From: Ypsolopha sequella
Taxonomy: Eukaryota; Arthropoda; Insecta; Lepidoptera; Ypsolophidae
Length of the DNA stretch: 64,000 nucleotides
Direction: 5' to 3'
NCBI GenBank assembly: GCA_934047225.1
Contig: OW203997.1
Coordinates: forward strand, 7,054,417 to 7,118,416
How positions within the stretch are numbered: position 1 is the first letter of the stretch; each line of letters opens with the position of its first letter. The position numbers and the translations under genes were made by a program. Shown piece after piece: positions 55,268-64,000 of this stretch. The notes below the pieces were generated by a model. It had not been told where the DNA came from. It did no database searches and worked only from the letters and a program-made list of their open reading frames with translations.

Positions 55268-55430
55268 TGGAAGGATGCCTCGCTCCGCTCCGCATCGCTC
55301 GGATCCACATATTTAATTACGTGTGAAAGTAACACGCTCCTCCTCGCTCCGCTCGTTATCGCATCTATTTTTGACTTTTGATGAAAGATTTTCGATTTTT
55401 AAAAGATTTTTCATCCAAAGATTTTCGATT
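55268..55430. repeat. Dispersed repeat with 'cgctcggatcc' core, copy 3 of 3
   Basis: 'gatgcctcgctccgctccgc', 'aacacgctcctcctcgctcc', 'gcatctatttttgacttttg'. Same order as 51641-51790 and 3944-4105. Confidence 0.55.
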
Positions 55431-55616
55431 TCATACTGTACGATCTGCCACTATATAAACTAGTAAATAAAGAATACACCGTATATTTATTTATCTGGCG
55501 GTTCAATTGATACAAAAACCGTTTAACTGATTTATATGCAGTTTTCGTTGATGGCTTGAAAAATTCCTGAGCAAGGTTTTATATTGTATAACTGCGATAT
55601 AACTAAAGGCTGAGTA

Positions 55617-55994
55617 GTGTTACCGGTCGGCCATAGCTTCAGGCTTCGAGAGGCGCGCCAAGCGGTTCTTCTTGCGACGGCGCCGGCGGAGAGAACAAAT
55701 GTATACATGAAGTTGTATAGGGCCGGCCATGAGTCGCCGCTCGCGCGCCTTGTCCGGCTTCGAGTGACTTACGCTCTCTCGACGGCGGTGTGCGGGGAGG
55801 CGGGGAGCCGCGCCAGTGATCGAGGGCACAGGACGAACCTAGTGACGAGCGTTTTGAGCGAGCGAGCGCGCTATACATCCGATGCGGTGGAAGGCGCCGA
55901 CGGGTGTCGTGGCAGAGCAAAGCCCGTCGCAGAAACCGCCTGGAAGCGCAGCATGAAGCGCCGCCAGAAGTCTGAAGCTATGGCTGAGGGGTAA
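55617..55994. other. GC/CpG-rich block; possible promoter or first exon
   Basis: About 380 bp of strongly GC-rich DNA in AT-rich surroundings, open in several frames on both strands, none with an initial ATG that spans it. Near the right end an ATG (55952) starts ATGAAGCGCCGCCAGAAG and reads to GCTGAGG|GGTAAAG, a possible donor, so a short first coding exon on the plus strand is conceivable. The only other such GC-rich block outside BEL and the octamers is at the 19966-20140 exon. Function not established; could also be an old GC-rich mobile element. Confidence 0.25.
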
Positions 55995-56898
55995 AGCCTT
56001 CCAAAGGCCAGTAATATGGCAAAATTAATTCTCTAAAATAGCTGGCGCTGGATGTAGAGACCTACCTATATAGTGTGGAAACTTTGTTGGTTTGTGTAAT
56101 TTCTTTGCGTAGTATTATGTAATGTGCAACTATTGTTTCTCAAATATATATAAAAATTCAGGAATGGTCGCTTGTTTATAAAACAATAACACAACTTTCA
56201 CTCCGACTTAATAAAGAGAATCAGGCAATTTCAACTTGTCACAGCGTTTTTTAAGGCTTTCGTCGACAAGAAAAGAAATACTCCCGCACGTACATCATTT
56301 GCAAAGAATAAATTTATGATATTCATTTATTCATGAAATTGAGAGACTGAGCATTGGAGTAAATAAAATACTGAATACACAATACTATGTCATTATTAAG
56401 TCCTTTATAAGCTATCTGTATTTTTTTGTAAAACCAACACAAACGAAACGAAACAAACGAGGATTGCGGTAGTCTTGTTTCATAAGCAAAATAATATTTT
56501 ATTATAATATGTATGAATTTTTTCTACTACCTTTATGAAAAAGTTCCATTTAATACTCGAAATGAGTTTTGAAAATCGAACTTTCCCGGCCCCGTTGCGG
56601 AATGACTATCAGGTCAGTTTGAAATACCGTATTGAAATTTCATTTATTGCAAAATTAGGTTCTTTTTGACGTCCATGGTTTGTCTTTACTATTGAAATTC
56701 CCTGCGTTCCGATTCACGACATAATCGATTATATCGCGTCTGACACTCTTTTTTCGCAAGATGTTACTGGCCACAAATAAAAGCCGCCAGCCGAAGCCTG
56801 AAAAAAAAAAGGTAAAAACCGCGCCGCGCTTTGCAAAGTCATAAAATACATTAAATTTGAAAGGTAAAATTGAATATTTAAATACATAAATCAGGTAT
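55995..56898. other. No recognisable feature
   Basis: Nothing supported. Confidence 0.45.
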
Positions 56899-57035
56899 TA
56901 GAAAAAGAATCGTTCGCAACGAGTAAAAATGGGTTTCCTTACCCTCGGAATGTAAGAAAAGCCTTCGGCTCACGTCGAAACTAGCTTTATTCCTCGGGTA
57001 AGAAAATCCGCCATTTTATACTCGTCACGAAATAT
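56899..57035. repeat. Imperfect foldback sequence
   Basis: 'aacgagtaaaaatgggtttc' with 'cttaccctcgg' pairs loosely with 'cctcgggtaag' and 'gccattttatactcgt'. Similar in plan to the palindromic half of the ~395-bp repeat but different in sequence. Confidence 0.5.
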
Positions 57036-57291
57036 ACTATTTACTTACAGTCATAAAAGTGGCTCATTTTATGTTCCGCCTTTTGTCTGAAACAACAAAA
57101 ACACAATTATTGCCACGACGTAGCAAATGCGTAGACAGTTCGTAGCACGTAGCGGCGCGGCGCGTTGTTCGCTAAGACAGTTATTATGAGTGACAGTTCT
57201 GTGTTCCTCGCTTGTTCTTACCAAGAATCTTTGCGAATTTAAATTTGTTTAAATGAAAATTGTTAAGGAGATAATTGGTATGAACGTTTAC
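57036..57291. other. No recognised feature
   Basis: Short GC-rich patch 'gtagcggcgcggcgcgttgt' near 57149; nothing else. Confidence 0.4.
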
Positions 57292-57325
57292 AAAAACGAT
57301 ATTTTTATTTTATAAAAATATCGTT
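57292..57325. repeat. Perfect short hairpin
   Basis: 'acgatatttttat' pairs with 'ataaaaatatcgt' across a few bases. Confidence 0.7.
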
Positions 57326-58402
57326 AGTTCAGCAAATTATACAGAGTGACTTTTAATGAAACCGCAATAATTTAATAGAACGTAGAAGAAAAAACTGGTT
57401 TCATAATACCATTCAAATTTCATACAATAAAAAAAAATTAGAGCTACTTAAATATTTCCGTAAAATCAAAAAGTCATGGTCACCTGAAGAGAAAATGCAA
57501 TTAGATCGCGCGAAGTTATTTTTATTGTTGATCAAACTATTTTGAACTATTTTGATTTTGTTACGTATGAGAATGGCAATGAAAACGACAAATTATGTTT
57601 TTAGTTACTTTTTAAAAAAAATTTACATCTAATTTTAATTGTTTTTGCATTCAAAATGTGTTCTACTAACGTTTCTTAATAAACTCTAGAATTATTAGGG
57701 CTTGGTTAAAGTCTCAAAAAACTAAAGTGCATTTCGAAAACACAGAACTAAGACGCTTCAGTTATCAAAAGAATAGTCACAAAGACAAGAGGTACGAGAC
57801 AAAAGATACAAGAACAAATAAGGGTATTCTAAGAAATCTTCGTGTAGAGCTGATACACTTGAATTCGATGCTGTTGACTATGATACAAATCTACAGTTTT
57901 ACTGTTAAGTTCAAAAGCATTCACTACCCATTTTCTGGTAAAATATATTTAAGAATATCAATTAAGGAAAACAGTTTCTTATTTATAACTTTTTCTTGAC
58001 AAGGAAAAACCGAAGAGTTTCACTCTACAAAAGCTTAATTTACGCGAAGTTATGAAACGTTACAATTGGCAAATAATAATTAGATATCAAAAGTTCACCC
58101 AATGCTGGTGCCGCCTCTTCTTTTTTCCCTACCAATTCCTGTCCTGAGCCGATCTTACATGTACGTATATTACTCTTAATAAAATAAAACTAAAATCTAT
58201 ATTTTTTTTTAATGATGGAATCGTAAAACACCCTGTGAGAAAAACACTAAATAAACTAGGTTTTACAAAATGCCCAGTTTTCAGCTGAACAGGAATCTGT
58301 GTCAAGTAACTCTCAAGCCGAGAGTGGAGAGACCGCGGCGGCAATTACCCGACAAAACACTGCGCCGATTCTGCGCAAACTGTGCCTTCATTGTGTTACT
58401 CA
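57326..58402. other. No recognised gene
   Basis: A 90-codon frame at 57727-57999 has no recognisable motif or splice context. Confidence 0.4.
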
Positions 58403-58725
58403 CACATAACCAGTGAAAGGATATTCTGATGAATATTTACCTAAAGTAATTTTTTTCTATGAAAATATGGAATCGGCTTTTTAAAATAATTTGACAAAAA
58501 TAATTCTGGGATCATTATTATTACTCATCGTATGCATTTAGTTGTAGTAGCATTCTACAATATTAGCCAATACCAGAAATAAAGATAAATATGCATCCGA
58601 TTCTAATGTCAGGACACAAAATTTATCAATCCCGGAATCGAGATTATTTTGTATAAAAGTGCTTTTCATATTAGCCAACACATAAACTTTAGGTAAATAT
58701 GCATCGAAATATCCTTACACTGGTA
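58403..58725. mobile_element. ~320-bp foldback element
   Basis: 'accagtgaaaggatattctg...aatatttacctaaagt' pairs with 'actttaggtaaatatgcatc...atccttacactggt'. Imperfect; interior has a second pairing set ('catattagccaa' words). Confidence 0.55.
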
Positions 58726-60041
58726 ATAAATTTATAACATTATCTTTAGTCCCGCCAAAAACAGAAACCTTATAGTGGATGTCTTGCGGTAAAGGTTAAT
58801 TAATTTACCTCATTTGATACATACATATATGGTTAAGAAATTTAATAATATCTCTTTCCAAGTTAATTGAAATCTGAATTTCTAGAAACTCACTTAAATA
58901 TCGATGTATATTATTAATTGGCGACATTATTCACATGTTAATTAAATTTTGTTTCTTTTTTTTAGTACATTTGAAGCTCACTAAATGTTACATGAGCTGG
59001 TGACTTTCAAAACTGTTTTCTGTTCTTGAGGTATTATATAAAACTTGAATTATATATATATCATAATAATAATTATTATTATATTGGTATAAAATGTTAG
59101 CTATGAATATTTAATTGCAAAAATACAAACGTTATCACAAAATTCACATATTTACAGAGGCATCGAAATAATTACAGAGGTGAGTTATAAAGTTTTATAA
59201 CCATCATCTTTATTTTTTAAGGGATTGGTTTTGCGTACACAATAGAGTTATTTAAAATCCGATAATAAAATAAAAAACTATATTCCAGACTAAAATTTTC
59301 GAATATTTTGAAAAGATAAACGGTCCCTAGTGTGACCCGAAAGAAATGAATAACTTTACACGACTTTTTCGTCTTTTGTTGCAATTATATAGGTAGAAAT
59401 GCTGATTTTCATTTCGTATCGTAGAAAATCTATTCAGAAATATAAAATAGCCAGGACTAACCTACTAATAAATAAAAGGTACTCTCCGCGTTGGTTACCA
59501 TAACTAATAGTCGGAGAACTTTTTCCTAGTAATTGGCATCGTGGTGTGAGCTCTACTCAAGAGTTGCTTGACACAGATTCTTAATTACCTTAAAACTATT
59601 ACTAGAGACTGGGCTGGGTGAATTTGATTTTGTTGCAATTTTGGTGACGTAACGTGTTGTTTTCTTGATATAAATATGATAATTCATTGGTTTATTAGCT
59701 GTCTGTGGTTTGTAATAAACAAAAGATGATTCTTTGCTCGGTAAAAAATTGAGACGACGCATGAATTGTCGCATGAAATAATATTACATTATATGTAACA
59801 CCGTAATTCTACGCTGCGTATGACCCAATTTATTATAAAACCGCTAGAGACCCAATAAACAACAGATACGAGAAATTAGTCCCATTCTTAAGCCACGCCC
59901 CCTTTATCCTGATTGGTCTTCAAGGCAGCATTAACGAGACGACCCACTCGAGGTCTTTTTCTCATTTTTCGTGAAATTGTACGTTGAAAAAATTATTATT
60001 ATAAATAAAGACAATATTTTAGTCGAAGATAAAGTATTGGG
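58726..60041. other. No recognisable feature
   Basis: AT-rich; a 73-codon minus frame at 59553-59774 lacks support. Confidence 0.45.
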
Positions 60042-60160
60042 TGCAACTGAACATAATTAGACATTGGGGCACTCGTGCAAAATTATTACGAAACTCACTT
60101 TGTTCGTTTCGTAAACAAGCACTCGTGTCCCAATGTCTCATAATATTATGTTACAGTTGT
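60042..60160. mobile_element. 119-bp foldback element
   Basis: Outer arms 'gcaactgaacataattagac' / 'ctcataatattatgttacagttgt', inner 'attggggcactcgtgc' / 'gcactcgtgtcccaat', central 'cgaaactcactttgttcgtttcg'. Three nested pairings. Confidence 0.7.
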
Positions 60161-61140
60161 ACAAACTACTATTTAAGAACAAACTGGCCAGCATTTTTTA
60201 TTTATTCTAATAATTTTAAAATTATGCATGTATAAAGCTTACTTTATACTTTATTTAGAAAATGGGCTGTTGACTTTACAATCAGTTTTTACCTTTTGTA
60301 TGAATATTTAGAACAAACTTGGTTAGTTAATAAAAAGTTTATTTTTGATCTCTGAGTAAAAGTACACAGTACCATAACATATTTATTTATTTATTTAAAG
60401 ATTTACATGTTTGCAATTCTTATTACACAGTTTAACTAGAACAAATTAAATAATTATGAATGTTTGTATCGTAACATAAGATTTATTAGTGTAGCAAGAA
60501 CGCAATTTCAATTTGTGAGCTTCAGATTTAAAGAGGCCTATGGCCCATAAATAAATCTTCCGCGAGCGTCGCCTAGCTAAGAGAAAGAATAAAAATAACA
60601 AATATAAAGAAAGATAAAAGGGAACCACCACCACACAAAAGACAAGCTCACCAACACAAAGAAAATTGTACCATAATATGTTATCGGGGAAAGTTCCGCC
60701 GACCCTCCAACCGCTCGCAACAGAGCGGAAAGCTGCCTACTTATCGACGAAATGTTATCAAACTTGTTATTTTGTTAAATATAATATTACATTGTGCTAA
60801 TCCATATTTGACCCTAATGCAATACACTAAGAATGTTTACTTCGAATTAAATAAAGACTTTTACTCTTTACGATGACCAAACAGATGAACATTGAGATAA
60901 GTACACAAATGCCGACTTTATGTGGATTGAAATAGGAACCAGATCACAAGAGAAGAAGAATGGGAATCTCAATTCCAAAAGCTTTATCAGGAGTACCCAT
61001 ATATTTAGCAATTTCCATGTAACCAGTAAGTTAGTCAATAACTCAGTTCAGAGTAGATAAACATCAGAGTACCGAAGTCACCATGTCTTTTTTTTAATAC
61101 ATACTTTGTATTTGAGTCTAAGCACTTGATGACCTGTTTT
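60161..61140. other. No gene; probable LINE tail at 60378-60640
   Basis: 'atatttatttatttatttaa' (about 60379) then AT-rich text resembles a minus-strand LINE end. The rest is not recognised. Confidence 0.35.
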
Positions 61141-61840
61141 CTTATGGTTAAACGTCAGTTCCTTAGCCCAAAGTGCACAACTTAATTTTGTTTTTCTTGT
61201 TAAGAAATAAAAAATTTAAAAGCATTTTGGTCTGTGGCAATTGAGTGAGGTTTATAAAACAAGAGTTTGAAATTGTATATGCCACAGTCAAAAGTCATAA
61301 CTGGTCAAAACTACTTTTGACTGCGAGAATGAGTCAGTCAAAACAGTTTTGACTAAGGACGTAGTGTTGACTGATATTCGCAGGCAAAATTAGTTTTTCA
61401 GATGTCCTGCAGCGCAGAAGAGAGCCGGTAGGTTAGGTTAGAAGGTTAGGTATGGTTCCGCGACCGCCATACCTGACCTTCGTAGTTATTTTTTATGACA
61501 ACCCAAACATACTTTTTAATCAAAATTACTTCAGACCAACTTAGTCAAAACTAGTTTTGACTGATTTTCGCAGTCAAAACTACTTTTGACTGGCTATGAG
61601 TTTTGACTGCAACAGTCAAAAGTCACAGTCACAGTCAAAATTCATACTGGTCATTTTTAAAAAACCAACTTAAAATGCTCTTTTGACTTTGTTTGGACAA
61701 GATCATAACTACTTGTGCATTAAATTTTAAAGTGTGAATTGCCACATACCAAAAGGTTTTTCAATTTTTAACTTCTAAACAAGAAAATACAAAAGGTGAG
61801 CTATGCACTTTGCGCTTAGCGACTGACATTTAACCTTAAG
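61141..61840. repeat. 700-bp foldback element with clustered self-complementary sites
   Basis: Outer ends 'cttatggttaaacgtcag' and 'ctgacatttaaccttaag' pair; 'ttttggtctgtggcaatt' (about 61226) pairs with 'aattgccacataccaaaa' (about 61738). Inside are four near-perfect palindromes of type AGTCAAAACTACTTTTGACT (about 61303-61323, 61334-61354, 61542-61563, 61571-61592) plus half sites. No transposase frame. Confidence 0.7.
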
Positions 61841-61894
61841 GCACTACGGAAAAAAGATCTACCCTTTTAGAACTTGCATTTCTACTTCAGTAAG

Positions 61895-62045
61895 TAATAA
61901 CATAACATTACATAAATACGCTTTATTGTGCACCAAAAGAAAAACAACAAAAAGGACAAAGTTGGAAAAAAAACAACAATATAGGCAACAATGGGCGGTC
62001 TTGTCGCTTAGAGCGATTTCTTCCAGACAACCTTTGGGTGGAATA
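61895..62045 (-). mobile_element. LINE 3' end fragment
   Basis: 'cgctttattgtgcaccaaaa' (AATAAAGCG on the minus strand) and 'gcgatttcttccagacaacc' parallel the 3' end of the LINE in the octamer array ('ctttattgcacaaataaaac', 'ttcttccagctaacctttgg'). Tail-only copy of a related element. Confidence 0.55.
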
Positions 62046-62089
62046 TATTATTTTAATAAGATAGAACATTATTTTTGGAATCTTTTTCT

Positions 62090-62370
62090 AGGGGTCTGCT
62101 AAACAGAAACGCGATTGGAGAAATTCGGCTCGATACAAATAGTATGTATTGCAATGAGACCTTTTTGACACCAATTCTCCTGGTTTGACAATTTGGAATG
62201 ACACATGAACTGCATTTATTTTTTATTAGATGGGTTTTGGACCTGGTAAAACGAAACTTTGATAGCAACTCTAGTACATTTTGTATTAATAAAAAACCTA
62301 CCTTTTGCTACTTTTCCACGAATCCGTCCCTCTCGCACTGAGAGTTTTTTCGCATATGGAGTAACAGGGA
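62090..62370. repeat. Diverged copy of the 'ctctcgcac' repeat family
   Basis: 'cagaaacgcgattggagaaa', 'ggtttgacaatttggaatga', then 'ccgtccctctcgcactgaga' and 'cgcatatggagtaacaggga'. Same order as 53976-54530. Confidence 0.5.
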
Positions 62371-64000
62371 TGCTGATACATTTTGCTTTAAGTTCATGTT
62401 ATATGAATGTAAATAAAGAGGATAAAATAAGAACAAAAAAATACATAGCTCCGGCTTAGTCCATCTAAAAAGGAAGGTCTTTATTACTCAGAAACATTTT
62501 CATTAAATCAGCAACATGAGCTCAAAGAAAATAAATATCCTAAATTTTAATTAAGCCCTAAGTTAAGCCCTGTTCAAACAAAATTAAAAATATGAGCCTT
62601 AAATATTTTGAGGCTGCTTTTTAAACCATTTTGCTAATAAACGATAGTCATAAATCTCATTTGAATAAGATAAAGGATATTACAATATTAAATGCAAATT
62701 TAAAAATTAATACTAGTGTTATTATAGCTTCATACAAAATCTCACCAAAAACGGTTAAGATATTCTCCGCATCAGCTTAGGTATTTATTTGCAGCCATTT
62801 GATTAACTAAGCGTGATAGATTTAAATATATATCAACAAAAGTAATATGTAGGTAGAATTCCTTCTGGCTTTTTCGAGTAACTGTTCCCGAAGACATATA
62901 TTTTTGATTCCTGACAAAAACTAATGTAACTCAATTCATGCCAACTATGGGTAAGTACGTATGTACCTATGTTATGCTAGTTCAAGCACTTACTCAGCTT
63001 CCTGATTATATATTACCCAAGTTACTTCTAGTAACTAAGTGGACTAGTGTCCAAGAAGTAACTTAGAAATAGAAATCGTTTATTACAGTAACTTAATCAT
63101 ATATAATATTACAGTGGTTGAGGTCACCTTTTAAGTAAAGTTATACCTGTGATAGGAGACCCCGCTCTTCCGTATCACTTTTTATACTTATAATATGAAT
63201 AAGAAATTAAATAAACAAAAATAAAGACACACATTCAGATAAAACTAAACATAAAACTAAGTAAGATTATAAGGCTATACATAATCCTTAAAAATGATGA
63301 CCCTCACCAAATTCCAATAAGTATTTTTACGTATTCTGAAAGAAATTTGCACGCTTTATCAAAATAACACAGACATGGCTGGCATCTCAATATACACAAA
63401 GCAAAGCGAAGCGAAAGCTGCATACGACATATATAATTTAACAAATGTGAGAGCGAAGCTGAGATGTCTGCCTTAAGGTACACTCAAGAGCTTTGGAAAT
63501 AATGGTTTATGTTAACCTTTTTTAATGTAAGTAAATTCTGTCCCGATGTCTATATTTTAATTTTGAGGGATTTAATTTATTTTAATTAATTGAATATAAT
63601 ATATTTCATTACTATAAAAAATAGCTTTATTGTTTTTTTTTCTTTAAAACACCCCTATTTTATAAATGGCTGCTTTTACATTGGACGATAATGATAACGC
63701 CAAGACACCGCAGTATCGTCAGCCACAACGAGAGCGATATGTCGGGCCAATATCGTTATGACATCGTCACGATCACACGATCGCAGTAGCACAAAATAAT
63801 CAATTACAGAATGTTTAATCTGCATAACTAGCGAAAACAGGCGTACGCGTCTATACACGTGTGTGTCTGTTTTCGCTCCGTTGTCGAGTCGGCCTTATGG
63901 TACAGTGCCACCATCTTATCTGTAGAATGAACTAGCTTTTTTCGGCTCTGTCATTGGCCAATATTCAATATTATCCAATCAGATATGCTAGTTCCATCAT
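62371..64000. other. No recognised gene
   Basis: 'gaaatagaaatcgtttatta' near 63065 resembles a LINE tail. 63376-63475 has loosely paired 'ggcatctca' / 'tgagatgtc' and 'gcgaagc' words. Nothing else supported up to the window end. Confidence 0.4.

Noticed and set aside
1..64000. A bacterial-style operon or defence system
   Set aside because: Splice-type signals, SINE/LINE/hAT/BEL content and lack of dense coding show a eukaryotic, repeat-rich region; I found no multi-gene system.

Overview
This window looks like nuclear DNA of an arthropod, most likely a lepidopteran (moth or butterfly). Reasons: it is AT-rich and gene-poor; it carries tRNA-derived SINE sequence with the body typical of moth SINEs; it has a BEL/Pao LTR retrotransposon, many LINE 3' ends with short microsatellite tails, hAT and Tc1/mariner remnants, and CCTAA (insect telomere-type) units inside one small foldback element. 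I see no operon, no rRNA gene, no CRISPR array and no complete host gene. Almost all of the sequence is mobile-element debris and unrecognised, probably intronic or intergenic, DNA.

Host-gene evidence is limited to two minus-strand exon candidates (7738-8107 and 19966-20140). Both end in a phase-1 splice donor and both encode a basic stretch followed by P-L-aromatic-x-R-[FL]-x-H-aromatic. They look like alternative 5' exons of one minus-strand gene whose shared exons lie outside what I can recognise. A GC-rich block at 55617-55994 may be a promoter or first exon. A small plus-strand frame at 13144-13389 with a 15-residue tandem repeat and splice-like borders is a weaker candidate.

Layout. 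1-31 kb: dispersed repeats, hAT and other foldback elements, LINE tails and one SINE. 31.0-34.2 kb: a large array of 8-bp units (CGATACGN), split by a 5'-truncated LINE (506-codon reverse transcriptase frame) and ending on the 3' tail of another LINE. 34-39 kb: small foldback elements and tRNA-like SINE heads. 39.1-45.0 kb: a composite BEL/Pao element on the minus strand with an open gag, decayed and deleted pol, two near-identical 500-bp LTRs and a third, inverted LTR at its left end. 45-64 kb: LINE C-terminal fragments, further copies of a ~395-bp repeat family with a palindromic half, and many foldback elements, including a 700-bp one (61141-61840) with a cluster of self-complementary TCAAAACTA-type sites.

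How parts act together: the BEL gag, pol remnants, LTRs, purine tract and leader repeats form one retrotransposon that probably depends on a relative for reverse transcriptase and integrase. The other elements are non-autonomous or dead. I do not see a convincing new multi-gene system. The observations most worth checking are the three-LTR BEL structure, the octamer array built on a LINE tail, the paired alternative exons, and the palindromic-site cluster. All family assignments are by eye from motifs and internal repeat comparisons; no search was run.
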